From: an uncultured Clostridia bacterium
Lineage (GTDB): Bacteria; Bacillota; Clostridia; Christensenellales; Aristaeellaceae
DNA length: 21,868 nucleotides
Direction: 5' to 3'
Assembly (NCBI GenBank): GCA_937874275.1
Contig: CALNAU010000214.1
Coordinates: 1 to 21,868, forward strand
Positions 1 through 8,791 of the stretch are shown one piece after another; the first letter of the stretch is position 1, and every line of letters begins with the position of its first letter. The translations under genes were made by a program, and so were the position numbers. The notes under the pieces were generated by a model, which was given only the letters and a program-made list of their open reading frames with translations, was not told where the DNA came from and made no database searches.

Positions 1-1170
1 ACCTTTCTGCCCATCGTGGACGGTGTGGGCCGCGTGGCGCACGCCTACGCGACGGAATTGGCCGCGCTGGGGCATGAGGTGACCGTGGTCGCCCCCATGT
101 ACGATACGGGTCACCGGGGCGGCTATCCTTTTGAGCTGGTGGATTACCTGGGCTACCGGGTGCCCACAGCGCCCCAGTACCTCACCGGCACGGCCGCGAT
201 GGACAACCACTACCGCAGGCGCATCCGGGCGGTGGGGCTGGATATCGTCCACACCCACGGCCCCTTCAGCGCGGGGCGTGAGGCCCTTCGCCTGGCGCGG
301 GCGCGCAACATTCCCCTGGTCGCCACCTTTCACTCCAAGTATTACGATGATTTTTATAAGGCCACCAAAAGCGAAGCGCTGTCCAAAATAGCGGTCAGCA
401 ACATCGTCAGCTTTTACGAAAAGTGTGACGAGGTATGGGCGGTGAGCGAATCCACCGCCGACGTGCTGCGCGGGTACGGCTACAGCGGCCAGGTGCGCGT
501 GATGCCAAACGGCGTCACCATCCGCCGGGCTGATGAACAGCGCGTGCGCCAGGTGGAGCAGCAGCTGAGCCTGGGCGACGCGCCGATGTATCTGTTTGTG
601 GGCCAGCTCAACTGGAAAAAGAACCTGCTGCGCGTGCTGGAAGCCGCCGCCCTGCTCAAACAGGCGGGGCATGTCTTCCATCTGGTGCTGGCCGGTCAGG
701 GGCCGGACAGCGAGGCCGTGCGCGGGAAAGCCGAAAAACTGGGCATTGCCGACCGGGTGATCATGCCCGGCCACATCACCGATGCCGGCATGCTGGACGC
801 CCTGTACACGCGCGCCAGCATGTTTGTGTTCCCATCCCTGTACGATAACGCGCCCATGGTGCTGCGCGAGGCCGCTGTCATGGGCACCCCAGCCATCCTG
901 GTGCGGGGCAGCGACGCCGCCGAGGTGGTGCGCGACGGCGAGACCGGCTTCCTGTGCGAGGACGAGGCAAGCGACCTCAGCCGTGTGATGGCCCTCGCCA
1001 TCAGCGACCCCGAGCGCGTGCGCCGGGTGGGCGCCGCGGCGCAAAAAGCCATCCCCGTCCCCTGGTCGGCCATCCTCAGCCAGGCCGCCGACGCCTATGA
1101 GCAGATCATCGCGTCCTTCGCCGGGCGGCCAGACGCGTGGAGCAATACAACTTCGAGGAGGAAAAAATGA
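1..1170 (+). CDS. Glycosyltransferase family 4 protein, 5'-truncated by window edge
   Basis: This is a GT-B fold glycosyltransferase of the GT4 type, which transfers a sugar from a nucleotide-sugar donor, probably at the inner membrane face or in the cytosol. The frame is open to base 1 and the first visible residues (TFLPIVDGVGR) match the usual start of strand 1 and the glycine loop of this family, so only a few N-terminal residues are missing; the GTG at base 16 is not a credible start. Family marks include an HTHGPF segment (about visible residues 84-89), FHSKYYDDFY (110-119), RVMPNGV in the linker to the C-terminal domain (166-172), and FPSLYDNAPMVLREAA (277-292), the EX7E-like donor site with Asp in the first acidic position. 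Its stop overlaps the ATG of the next gene (ATGA), so the two are probably co-translated. Acceptor and donor cannot be told from sequence; a glycolipid glucosyltransferase is one possibility. Confidence 0.88.
   Translation, partial: TFLPIVDGVGRVAHAYATELAALGHEVTVVAPMYDTGHRGGYPFELVDYLGYRVPTAPQYLTGTAAMDNHYRRRIRAVGLDIVHTHGPFSAGREALRLARARNIPLVATFHSKYYDDFYKATKSEALSKIAVSNIVSFYEKCDEVWAVSESTADVLRGYGYSGQVRVMPNGVTIRRADEQRVRQVEQQLSLGDAPMYLFVGQLNWKKNLLRVLEAAALLKQAGHVFHLVLAGQGPDSEAVRGKAEKLGIADRVIMPGHITDAGMLDALYTRASMFVFPSLYDNAPMVLREAAVMGTPAILVRGSDAAEVVRDGETGFLCEDEASDLSRVMALAISDPERVRRVGAAAQKAIPVPWSAILSQAADAYEQIIASFAGRPDAWSNTTSRRKK
1155..1161 (+). promoter_or_regulatory. Ribosome binding site deciding the start of the TIM-barrel gene at 1167
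   Basis: GAGGAGG lies 5 bases before the ATG at 1167. An in-frame ATG at 1137 would put this site inside the coding region and add ten residues with no family match, so 1167 is preferred. The site lies within the last codons of the glycosyltransferase. Confidence 0.8.
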
Positions 1171-2069
1171 AACTTGGCATCAGTTCGTACTCTCTGGACC
1201 GGGACATCGCGTCGGGCAAGCTGACGCTGCTTGAGGCCATCGACTGGGCGGCCAAACACGGCGCCGAGTGCATGGAGCTGGTCCCCTTCGCCTTCCGCTT
1301 TGACGACCCGGACACCGGCAAGATTGACCAGGAAAAAATCCGCCAGGTGCGCCGCCACGCGGCGGATGCCGGGGTGGAATTGGTCAACTACTCGGTGCTG
1401 GCCGATTTGCTCAAGGATGACGAGGAACAGGAGAAGGAAATTGCCCGCGTGTGTCACGAGGTGGACATCGCGGCCGAACTGGGCCTGCCGCGCATGCGGC
1501 ACGATATATCGGCGTTTCGCCGGCCGCTGAACCAGAACACGCTCAAGGACTTTGACGCGCTGCTGCCCCGCATGGTGGACGCGGCCAAGCGCATCAGCGA
1601 GCATGGCCGCAAGCGCGGCGTGAAAACCATGATTGAAAACCACGGCTTCTTTGTCAACGGCTGCGACCGGGTGGAGCGGGTGCTCAACGGTGTGGACAGC
1701 GACAACTACGGCCTGCTGCTGGACACCGGCAACATCATCTGCGTGGATGAAGACCCGGCGGTGGCCGCGGCGCAATTGGCCCACCGCTGTGAGATGGTGC
1801 ACCTGAAGGACTTTTATGTGCGCCACCGCGACCCCGGCGATGCCTCCCAGTTTGACTGTGCGGGCAGCTGGTTCCGCTCCCGCGGGGGCAAGTACCTGCG
1901 CGGCGCCATTTTGGCTCAGGGCGATCTGGATATCTACGCCGCCCTCAAGGCGCTTAAGGATGTGCACTACGCCGGCCCAATCGCCATCGAGTTTGAGGGG
2001 CTGGAGGATGGGCTGTATGCCACCGCCGTCAGCCTGAGCAACGCCCGGCGCATCTGGGAAGAAGTGTAA
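1167..2069 (+). CDS. Sugar phosphate isomerase/epimerase family protein (AP endonuclease family 2 TIM barrel)
   Basis: This 300-residue protein belongs to the xylose isomerase-like TIM-barrel superfamily, whose members isomerise or epimerise sugars and related polyols with a divalent metal. It opens with MKLGISSYSL, the usual first strand. Metal and acid-base candidates sit at barrel strand ends: E37 (MELVPF), E157 (MIENHG), D186 (LLDTGN), H212 (MVHLKDF) and E275 or E277 (IEFEG). This order is typical of sugar epimerases rather than of true endonuclease IV, which has more histidines. The start was chosen from the ribosome site at 1155-1161. It is coupled by ATGA to the glycosyltransferase and followed 8 bases later by recD2. 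The substrate is unknown; pairing with a glycosyltransferase hints at sugar metabolism, but that is inference. Confidence 0.85.
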   Translation: MKLGISSYSLDRDIASGKLTLLEAIDWAAKHGAECMELVPFAFRFDDPDTGKIDQEKIRQVRRHAADAGVELVNYSVLADLLKDDEEQEKEIARVCHEVDIAAELGLPRMRHDISAFRRPLNQNTLKDFDALLPRMVDAAKRISEHGRKRGVKTMIENHGFFVNGCDRVERVLNGVDSDNYGLLLDTGNIICVDEDPAVAAAQLAHRCEMVHLKDFYVRHRDPGDASQFDCAGSWFRSRGGKYLRGAILAQGDLDIYAALKALKDVHYAGPIAIEFEGLEDGLYATAVSLSNARRIWEEV

Positions 2070-2077
2070 CCCGCCGC

Positions 2078-4285
2078 ATGGCCGAAGAACTGCGCGGCAC
2101 CATCGCCTCCACCCTGTTTCGCAATCCGGAGAATGGGTGGTCGGTTGTTGACATCCGCGCGCAGGGCGACATGGTCACCGTGGTGGGCAGCCTGCCCGAG
2201 CTGAGTGCCGGCGAAACATGCCTATTCAGCGGCGATTGGGTAGAGCACCCGCAGTATGGCCGTCAGTTCCGCGCGGCCGGCTGCCAGATACAGACGCCGA
2301 CCACCCTGCGCGGCATCGAGCGGTTTCTGGGCAGCGGGCTCATCAAGGGCCTGGGCCCCAGCACCGCCCGCCAGATTGTGGAGGCCTTTGGCCACCAGGC
2401 GCTGGATGTATTGAGCGAGCAGCCCGAGCGGCTGATGGAAATCTCCGGCATCGGCAAAGTCCGCTGCCGCCAAATCAGCGAAAGCTATCAAAAACAACAT
2501 GCCCTGCGCAAGGTCATGGTCTTTTTGCAGACCTATGGCCTGTCCACGGGCCTGTCCGAAAAAATCAGCAAGCTGTACCGCGAGCGCGCCGAGGAGGTCA
2601 TCCGCAATAACCCTTACCAGTTGATTGATGATATCGACGGGGTAGGCTTTTTGACGGCGGACCGCATCGCGCTGTCGCTGGGCTTTCCGGAGGACGGGGA
2701 ATACCGCCTGCGCTCGGGCCTAAAATACGCGTTGGCCGAAGCTTCCCTCTCCCAGGGGCATACCTATGTACCGCGGCCATACCTGATTGGGCGGGCAGCG
2801 GAGCTGCTGCGCTGCGGCCCGGCGCTGCTTGAAAACAGCTTGAGCGAGTTGGTGCTGCGCCGCGAGCTGACTGTGGAAGACATAGACGGCGAGGAAGGCG
2901 TCTTTTTGCCCGACGCGTTCAGCTGCGAATGGGAGATTGCCAAGCGCCTTACCCGCCTCAACATGACCTCCCAGCAGATGATTGCCGCCCACGTGCGCCA
3001 GCAGATTGCCCGCTTTGAAAAGGAGCGCAGCATTCGCTTCAGCCCCACACAGCGCGACGCCGTGCTGGAGGCTACCCAGGCCGGTGTGCTGGTCATCACC
3101 GGCGGGCCAGGCACCGGCAAAACCACCCTCATCAACTGCATTTTGTATGTGCTGGGCGATGAGGAGGAGACGCTGCTCGCCGCGCCCACCGGCCGCGCCG
3201 CCAAGCGCATGGCCGAGGCCACCGGCCGGGAGGCCCGCACCATCCATCGCCTGCTGGAGTTTGGCGGCGAGGATGGCCAGTTTCAGCGCGACAGAGAAAA
3301 CCCGCTGGATTGCGCCTGCCTGGTGATTGACGAAGTGAGCATGGTGGACATCTACCTGATGCGCAGCCTGCTGCGCGCGGTCAACCCCGGCACGCGGCTG
3401 ATTCTGGTGGGTGATAAGGACCAACTGCCCTCGGTGGGGCCGGGCAATGTGCTGGGCGACATTCTGGCCTCAGGCTGCATCCCCCAGCGGCGGCTGACCG
3501 AAATCTTCCGCCAGGATGACCATAGCATGATTGTGCACAATGCCCACCGCATCAACCGTGGCGAGCTGCCGGTGCTCAACGCGCGTGCGGGCGACTTTTT
3601 CTTCGAGCGCAAGCAGTCGCCCGGCGACGCGGCGCAGACCATCGTCAGCCTGTGCACCACGCGCCTGCCGGGCTTTCTGGGCAACCCACAGGAGAGCATC
3701 AAGGGCATCCAGGTGCTGTCACACACCAAGAAGGGGGCCTGCGGGGTGCACCAGCTCAACCAGCTGCTGCAGCAGGCGCTCAACCCGGCGCTGCCGGACG
3801 CCCAGGAAATGGTGTACGGTGAGACTGTGTTCCGCCGGGGCGACAAGGTGATTCACATCAAAAACAACTACCAGCTACACTGGGAAGGGCCGGGCAGCGA
3901 GGAAGGTGAGGGCGTGTTCAACGGCGATGTGGGCTACATCACCCGCATTGACCCGGAGGGCCGCATGCTGACCGTGCTGTTTGACGAGGAACGCTCGGTG
4001 GACTATGAGTACGCCCAGCTGGACGAGCTGGAACTGGCCTACTGCCTGTCGGTGCACAAGAGCCAGGGCAGCGAGTTTGATGCCGTGGTGATGCCCGTCG
4101 TGGGCGGCCACCGGCTGCTGCTCAACCGCAACCTGTTCTACACCGCCGTCACCCGCGCGCGCAGGCTGGTGGTGTTGGTGGGGTATGAGGACGCCATCGC
4201 CGCCATGGTGCACAACAGCCGTGACCAGCGGCGCTACACCGCCCTGGCCCGTCGGCTGGTGCAGGCGCCCGACGCGCACCCATGA
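2078..4285 (+). CDS. recD2: RecD2-type ATP-dependent DNA helicase (RecD/TraA family)
   Basis: This is a 5'-3' superfamily 1B DNA helicase acting in DNA repair and recombination without RecBC. At 735 residues it fits RecD2 (about 715-800), not the shorter RecD of RecBCD. The N-terminal part carries an OB-like region (1-75) and helix-hairpin-helix segments around 88-135 and 187-200 (GLGPSTARQI, ISGIGKVR, DGVGFLTADRI). The motor shows Walker A GGPGTGKTT (342-350), TGRAAKR (371-377), Walker B VIDEVSM (416-422), LVGDKDQLPSVG (443-454), the IFRQ motif (476-479), and near the end CLSVHKSQGSEFD and FYTAVTRARR, the last two typical of superfamily 1 motifs V/VI. It starts at ATG 2078 with only a weak ribosome site, 8 bases after the previous stop, and ends in an ATGA overlap with comFC. 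Confidence 0.95.
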   Translation: MAEELRGTIASTLFRNPENGWSVVDIRAQGDMVTVVGSLPELSAGETCLFSGDWVEHPQYGRQFRAAGCQIQTPTTLRGIERFLGSGLIKGLGPSTARQIVEAFGHQALDVLSEQPERLMEISGIGKVRCRQISESYQKQHALRKVMVFLQTYGLSTGLSEKISKLYRERAEEVIRNNPYQLIDDIDGVGFLTADRIALSLGFPEDGEYRLRSGLKYALAEASLSQGHTYVPRPYLIGRAAELLRCGPALLENSLSELVLRRELTVEDIDGEEGVFLPDAFSCEWEIAKRLTRLNMTSQQMIAAHVRQQIARFEKERSIRFSPTQRDAVLEATQAGVLVITGGPGTGKTTLINCILYVLGDEEETLLAAPTGRAAKRMAEATGREARTIHRLLEFGGEDGQFQRDRENPLDCACLVIDEVSMVDIYLMRSLLRAVNPGTRLILVGDKDQLPSVGPGNVLGDILASGCIPQRRLTEIFRQDDHSMIVHNAHRINRGELPVLNARAGDFFFERKQSPGDAAQTIVSLCTTRLPGFLGNPQESIKGIQVLSHTKKGACGVHQLNQLLQQALNPALPDAQEMVYGETVFRRGDKVIHIKNNYQLHWEGPGSEEGEGVFNGDVGYITRIDPEGRMLTVLFDEERSVDYEYAQLDELELAYCLSVHKSQGSEFDAVVMPVVGGHRLLLNRNLFYTAVTRARRLVVLVGYEDAIAAMVHNSRDQRRYTALARRLVQAPDAHP

Positions 4286-4992
4286 CCATCCGCGAGCGCC
4301 TGCGCGCCCTGCTGTTCCCCCGGGTACGGTGCCTGGGTTGCGATGAGCCGCGCGAAATTGACCCCGGACAGCCGCTGTGCGATGCCTGCCGGATGGAGCT
4401 GGAAGGCCTGCGGCTGCTGGATCAGGTGTGCCCGCACTGCCTGTCCGCCATGCGCCATGGCGAGCCCTGCCATTACTGTGCCGATGGGGGCATGCTGGGC
4501 TTATCTGCCGCCTACGCCCCCTACCGCTACCACGGTGTCAGCCAGCGGCTGACTGTGATGATGAAGTTCCACGGCGTGCACCTGGCCGCGCAGCCGTTGG
4601 TGGAAGGCATGCTGGATGCCTTTCCCGGCTGGCCGGTGGATGCGATGGTACCCATCCCCCTGCACAAAAAGCGCCTGCGTGAGCGGGGCTTTAATCAGGC
4701 GGAGCTGCTCTGCGGCATGCTCACCCAAAGAACAGGCGTGCCCACGCTCAACGCGCTGGAGCGCGTGAAGGCGACCCGCCGCCAATCCTCCCTGCCTCAC
4801 GACAAAAGGCCCGGCAACGTGAAGGACAGCTTTCAATCCGTCCTGCCCGTGCAGGGCCTTACGCTCTTGTTAGTGGATGATGTGCGCACCACCGGCAGCA
4901 CCGCCCGGGAGGCCGCGCGGGTCCTGCTGCAATCAGGCGCCAAAGAGGTGCTGCTGCTCACCGCGGCGGTGGCCAGCGCCTATCCCTCATAG
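4282..4992 (+). CDS. comFC: ComFC-like phosphoribosyltransferase-domain protein
   Basis: This 236-residue protein belongs to the ComFC/GntX family, linked in naturally competent bacteria to handling incoming DNA and otherwise poorly defined. It has the family layout: N-terminal zinc-binding cysteine pairs (C17/C20, C33/C36 and C50/C53, C63/C66), the conserved PIPLHKKRLRERGFNQ stretch (124-139), and a type I phosphoribosyltransferase PRPP loop LLLVDDVRTTGST (195-207). The start overlaps the recD2 stop (ATGA). ComFC is commonly found near DNA-processing genes, and here it follows a helicase. No comFA or other competence gene is in the window, so a role in transformation is not shown. Its 3' end overlaps the convergent recX by 13 bases. 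Confidence 0.9.
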   Translation: MTIRERLRALLFPRVRCLGCDEPREIDPGQPLCDACRMELEGLRLLDQVCPHCLSAMRHGEPCHYCADGGMLGLSAAYAPYRYHGVSQRLTVMMKFHGVHLAAQPLVEGMLDAFPGWPVDAMVPIPLHKKRLRERGFNQAELLCGMLTQRTGVPTLNALERVKATRRQSSLPHDKRPGNVKDSFQSVLPVQGLTLLLVDDVRTTGSTAREAARVLLQSGAKEVLLLTAAVASAYPS

Positions 4993-5615
4993 TCCGGCGC
5001 CTCTTCCCCCGTGGCCTTTTCCGCCGCCGCGCGGGCGACATCGTATGGATAGCCCCGGCGGCTGAGGAAGGCAATGCATCGGCGGCAGGCGTCCCGGCGC
5101 TCCCAGGGCTTGTTGGTAACATACTTTTGCGCCTGGGCGCAGGCCGCGGCCAGCTCTTCTTCAACGGTAAAGCCGGCCAGCACTTCCTCGGTCACAGCCT
5201 TGTCCACCCCTTTGAGCCGCAGCTGCTGCGCGATGCCGCGCGTACCGCTGCGCTTCTTTTTGCGCTCCAGCAGGTTTTGCGCGTATCGCGCGTCGTCCAG
5301 ATACCCCAGGCCCCGCAAGCGCTCCACCACGCGGGCGCATGTCTGGGGCTGATACCCCACCTCCAGCAGCTTGCGCTCCAGCATTTGTTCGCTGTAATCC
5401 CGCTGGCTGAGCACCCGCCCGGCGCGCTCCATGGCCAGGGGATACTCCGCCTGCAGCTGCGCCTGGCGGTAGGCGGCGATGTCCACCGGCTCCCCTTCGC
5501 GCAGCGGCAGCGCCCGAAAAACAGCCAGCGGCACCCGCAGGCTATCCCCCGAGTCCAGCATGATGAGGTAGCTGCCTCGCTGCTTTTTGAGCTCTTTTAC
5601 GCTGTCCGCGGCCAT
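4980..5615 (-). CDS. recX: Regulatory protein RecX
   Basis: RecX binds RecA filaments and limits recombinase activity. The 211-residue product is almost entirely helical with the three-helix RecX repeats: RVLSQRDYSEQMLERKLLE, then RGLGYLDDARYAQ and KKRSGTRGIAQQLRLKGV, which correspond to the conserved LGYLDD.RYA and G...I..ELR.KG signatures. The Gram-positive form carries an extra N-terminal strand domain, seen here as SYLIMLDSGDSLRVP. The start at 5615 is chosen because GGGGAGG lies just upstream; an ATG at 5633 would place this site inside the gene. The first 19 bases overlap the end of the serine hydrolase gene. It is last in its operon and its stop runs into comFC on the other strand. Confidence 0.9.
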   Translation of the reverse strand: MAADSVKELKKQRGSYLIMLDSGDSLRVPLAVFRALPLREGEPVDIAAYRQAQLQAEYPLAMERAGRVLSQRDYSEQMLERKLLEVGYQPQTCARVVERLRGLGYLDDARYAQNLLERKKKRSGTRGIAQQLRLKGVDKAVTEEVLAGFTVEEELAAACAQAQKYVTNKPWERRDACRRCIAFLSRRGYPYDVARAAAEKATGEEAPDYEG

Positions 5616-6751
5616 GCGCCCTCCCCGAAGCATAGGGTCAGCAAGTCCGCCACCACATCGGCCAGAAAGGCCAGCCTGGCTTCGGACGCCCCGGTGCTCA
5701 GAAAGATGAACCCGCGCCCGGCTTGCGGCTCAAAAAACGCGGCATGCACCGCGCCATAGGCATTGCCCTGGTGCCCGTACAGCGGCCGCGCGCTGATGGC
5801 GGGGTTATTCAGCTGAAAGATGCCCAGCCCCTGCTTGAGGTGCGCCGAGCGCTGACCAAAGTCGGCCACAGGGTGGCGCATCATGGCCAGCGTATCCGCC
5901 CGCAGGTAGCCCGGTCGCATCAGCGCCTCCAGCACGGTTTGCAGGCCATCCGCCGTCAGACAGCAGTTGCCCTGGGCCAGGGTGTAGCGGTGCTCCGGGT
6001 CGGGCCGCTCATAGGCCTCCAGCGGCCTGGCCTGTCGCTGCGCCGCGTCAAACCCAGGCCTTCTTGCAGGCGGCAGCACGCGCATGGCGTCCGCCAGCGG
6101 CGCTTGGATACGCTGTGGGTAAAAGCTGGCTTTTACGCCCAGCGGGGCGAACAGCGTCTCCTGTATGATGGCTTCGAAGCCTTGTTTCAGTATGCCCTCC
6201 AGCACGCAGGCAATCAGCCCGGCCCCCAGGTTGGCATATGACCATCGCGCGCCGGGCAGGTGGCTGCAATAACTATCCCCCTGCAACACCCGGCTGGCGG
6301 GTGCCCCCGTCAAGATGCCCTGCTGATAGGCCTGCCCATCGTTGATGGCTGCGGTGTGGGACATCAGCTGCCGCAGCGTGATGGGCTGCTCCTGCGCGGC
6401 AGGATGGCGCACAAGGAAGGGCAAGGACGAGTTGACGTCCTCATCCAAATCCACCTTCCCCTGCTCGGCCAATTTCAGCACGCAGGCGGCGGTAATCATC
6501 TTGGAGACCGAGGCCGCACGGAATGCCATGCCGGGCGTCACGGCGCGCTTTGGCCCCGCCTGCCCAAAGGTATAGTCCGCCGCCACGCCGCCCTCGTCAA
6601 ACAGGCGCAGCGCGCCGCCCAGGCAGCGATGCCGCCGCAGCAGGCGCAACAGCTCGGCCTCCCTGTCCGGACGCAGGCCGCCGCCCCGCAGGCCGTTGAT
6701 GGCAGGCGGCAGTAAATACAGCCCCGTCAGGTAGATGGCGCGCTTCATCAT
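5597..6751 (-). CDS. Serine hydrolase, class C beta-lactamase-like (first of two)
   Basis: This 384-residue protein is of the beta-lactamase-related serine hydrolase family (esterases, D-amino peptidases, penicillin-binding-protein relatives). It carries the three family motifs: SxxK as S81-V-S-K84 (nucleophile and general base), YxN as Y172-A-N174, and H327-Q-G329 in place of the KTG box. It begins with a short hydrophobic run (AIYLTGLYLLPPAING, residues 5-20) that could be a weak signal or anchor, so an envelope location is possible. The start at 6751 makes an ATGA overlap with lgt; ATG 6748 is an equally readable alternative one codon later. The open frame continues upstream to 7399, but that part is antiframe to lgt and is not coding. 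The substrate is unknown; nothing specifically indicates true beta-lactamase activity. Confidence 0.85.
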   Translation of the reverse strand: MMKRAIYLTGLYLLPPAINGLRGGGLRPDREAELLRLLRRHRCLGGALRLFDEGGVAADYTFGQAGPKRAVTPGMAFRAASVSKMITAACVLKLAEQGKVDLDEDVNSSLPFLVRHPAAQEQPITLRQLMSHTAAINDGQAYQQGILTGAPASRVLQGDSYCSHLPGARWSYANLGAGLIACVLEGILKQGFEAIIQETLFAPLGVKASFYPQRIQAPLADAMRVLPPARRPGFDAAQRQARPLEAYERPDPEHRYTLAQGNCCLTADGLQTVLEALMRPGYLRADTLAMMRHPVADFGQRSAHLKQGLGIFQLNNPAISARPLYGHQGNAYGAVHAAFFEPQAGRGFIFLSTGASEARLAFLADVVADLLTLCFGEGAWPRTA

Positions 6752-7644
6752 GCGGCAGCCGCCTTGGCCGGATATTTTTGGTAAATCAGCACGGCTGCCA
6801 CCGCGATCAGCAGCCACGCCGCCCCAATGCCCCACCATCCGGGCAGTACAAAGGGCACGGCCAGCGCCGCCGCGGGCAGCAGCAGCCAATGCCGGGACAG
6901 GCGCAGGTCCAGCATCATTTTGACCGCCGCAAACACGCACAGCAGCAGGCTGAGCAGCTGCGACACGCGCACGGTGCCCCACATCAGGCTGTCGGTGCGC
7001 AGGCCCTCGATGACCAGGCGCCCCAGCCCGTACCACAGCAGGTACCAGTAGAACACATGCCCAAAGCGGCCATCCCGCTGAAACCGTGCCCGGTTGAGGT
7101 ACAGGAAGGCGAAGCCCGCCAGGTTCCACATGGATTCGTAGAAGAAGGTGGCCAGGTGCCAACCGGCACCGATGCGCACCGCGAAGGGAAAGAATTGAAG
7201 CGCGGGGTTGGTCACCGCCCAGCCATAGGCCTCGCCGTTGAAGTAATTGCCCCACCGGCCAATGGCCTGCCCCAAGATGAGCGCCGGGGCCACCACGTCG
7301 GCCAGCGTCATAAAGGGCACGCCCTTGCGGCGGGACAGCGCGTAGACGCCCAGCGCCCCGCCAATCACGGCCCCGTAGATGGCCACGCCGCCCTCCCATA
7401 TTTTGAGGATGCTCAGCAGGTCATGGCGAAAGGTATCCCATGTGAAGGCCACATAGTAGAGCCTGGACACCACCAGCGCGGGCGGCAGGGCATACAGCAC
7501 GATGTCGATGCCTGTATCGGGCGGCAGCTTCAGGCGCTTTTCCTCCAGCGTGCACAGCCAGGCGGCCACGCCCAGCGCCCCCGCAATCAGGATGCCGTAC
7601 AGATGAATGGCTGCCAGCGGCAGATATCCCTGGAAATCGCTCAT
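6748..7644 (-). CDS. lgt: Prolipoprotein diacylglyceryl transferase
   Basis: Lgt moves a diacylglyceryl group from phosphatidylglycerol to the lipobox cysteine of prolipoproteins, the first step of lipoprotein maturation, in the cytoplasmic membrane. The 298-residue product is rich in membrane segments (about 12-32, 47-65, 84-104, 114-126, and several in the last third). The Lgt signature is clear: GRWGNYFNGEAYG (129-141), with R130 corresponding to the essential arginine. The upstream WEGGVAIYGAVIGG (83-96) has tyrosine where the E. coli enzyme has histidine, which from memory is common in Gram-positive Lgt. Y16 in IHLYG fits the conserved N-terminal segment. It is coupled by ATGA overlaps to the upstream aldo/keto reductase and to the downstream serine hydrolase. 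Confidence 0.95.
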   Translation of the reverse strand: MSDFQGYLPLAAIHLYGILIAGALGVAAWLCTLEEKRLKLPPDTGIDIVLYALPPALVVSRLYYVAFTWDTFRHDLLSILKIWEGGVAIYGAVIGGALGVYALSRRKGVPFMTLADVVAPALILGQAIGRWGNYFNGEAYGWAVTNPALQFFPFAVRIGAGWHLATFFYESMWNLAGFAFLYLNRARFQRDGRFGHVFYWYLLWYGLGRLVIEGLRTDSLMWGTVRVSQLLSLLLCVFAAVKMMLDLRLSRHWLLLPAAALAVPFVLPGWWGIGAAWLLIAVAAVLIYQKYPAKAAAA

Positions 7645-8774
7645 GCCATCTCTTGGGCCTTCTGCAGCAGCTCGATGATGGGCAGCTGCTGCGGGCAGGC
7701 TGCCTCACACTGGCCGCAGGCCACGCAGCAGGCGGCGTCGCCCTCCTCCTTGAGAATCTGGCGGTAGGCATTTTCAAAGTCCTTGGGGTTTTCGAACATA
7801 TAGGCGTCGTTCCACGCGGAGAAGATGCGGGGAATCAACACGCCTTGCGGACACGGCTGGCAGTAGTTGCACTGGGTGCAGCCCACCGCGATGCGCGCCA
7901 GGTAGGCCTCCTTCACCTGCCGGATGAACGCGTGATCCTGCGGGGTGAGGGTGCCGGGCTGCACGCGGCTGAAGATGTCCAGGTTGTCCTCCACCTGCTG
8001 GAAGGTGTTCATGCCGCTGAGGATGGTGACCACCTCGGGGAAGTCCCCCACATAGCGGAAGGCCCATTCCACCGGCGACCAGCCGCGGGGGTTCTCGGCC
8101 ATCATGTCCCGTATCTGCTGGGGCGGGTTGGCGATGGCGCCGCCGCGCAGCGGCTCCATGCACACCACGGGGATGCCCCGCTTGGCCGCGAAGCGCATGC
8201 CCTCCAGCGTGGCCTGGTTTTCATCGTCCAGGTAGTTGAACTGAATCTGCGCCAGCTCCCAGTCAAAATCGTCCACAATCTCGATGAACACATCCTTCTC
8301 ATCGTGGAAGGAGAACCCGGCGTGGCGGATGCGCCCATCCTTCAGCGCCCGCTTCAAAAAGCCCCGATAGTCCAGCGCCTGGATGCGGTGGAAGGCGTCG
8401 CCGCTGAGGGAGTGCACCAGATAAAAATCCACATACGGCACATCCAGCTTGCGCAGCTGCTCATCCAGCAGGCGGTCCATGTCCGCGTGCTCCTTCACCA
8501 GCCACTGGGGCAGCTTGGTGGTCAGCTTTACCTTTTCGCGGTACCCGTCCTTGAGGGCCAGCCCGGTGAGGATTTCGCTCTCCTGAAAATGGTAGCCGTA
8601 AGCAGTATCCACATAGTTGACACCCCGGTCGATGGCGTGGCGCAGCATGCGCGTGGCCTCCGGCCGGTTGATGCACACCTTGCCCTCTTCATTGGTCGTG
8701 GTGGGCAGGCGCATCATGCCAAAGCCCAGCCGGGATACGTCAAAGCCCAACTTGCCAAAGGGAACGTATTGCAT
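7641..8774 (-). CDS. Aldo/keto reductase with C-terminal 2x[4Fe-4S] ferredoxin-like domain
   Basis: This is a 377-residue NAD(P)H-linked oxidoreductase of the aldo/keto reductase superfamily fused to an iron-sulfur tail, a form common in anaerobes. The barrel opens with VPFGKLGFDVSRLGFG and shows the catalytic tetrad as D56, Y59, K87 and H121. The tail has two cysteine clusters: C299-x2-C302-x2-C305-x2-C308-P and C350-x2-C353-x2-C356-x3-C360-P, which should hold two [4Fe-4S] clusters and suggest electron exchange with ferredoxin or a similar partner. The ATG at 8774 is preceded by a strong ribosome site (GGAGGAGG, 8779-8786 on the plus strand), 17 bases after the upstream gene. Lgt follows by ATGA overlap. 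The natural substrate is unknown. Confidence 0.92.
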   Translation of the reverse strand: MQYVPFGKLGFDVSRLGFGMMRLPTTTNEEGKVCINRPEATRMLRHAIDRGVNYVDTAYGYHFQESEILTGLALKDGYREKVKLTTKLPQWLVKEHADMDRLLDEQLRKLDVPYVDFYLVHSLSGDAFHRIQALDYRGFLKRALKDGRIRHAGFSFHDEKDVFIEIVDDFDWELAQIQFNYLDDENQATLEGMRFAAKRGIPVVCMEPLRGGAIANPPQQIRDMMAENPRGWSPVEWAFRYVGDFPEVVTILSGMNTFQQVEDNLDIFSRVQPGTLTPQDHAFIRQVKEAYLARIAVGCTQCNYCQPCPQGVLIPRIFSAWNDAYMFENPKDFENAYRQILKEEGDAACCVACGQCEAACPQQLPIIELLQKAQEMA

Positions 8775-8791
8775 ATTACCTCCTCCGTTCG

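Noticed and set aside
5597..6751. A resistance beta-lactamase
   Set aside because: The SxxK and YxN motifs are shared by the whole serine hydrolase family; HQG replaces KTG and the context is not that of a resistance gene.
6752..7399. N-terminal extension making a 600-residue serine hydrolase
   Set aside because: The extension is out of frame with lgt, which has its full signature there, and its translation is Gly/Arg/Pro-rich. The real start is at 6751 or 6748.
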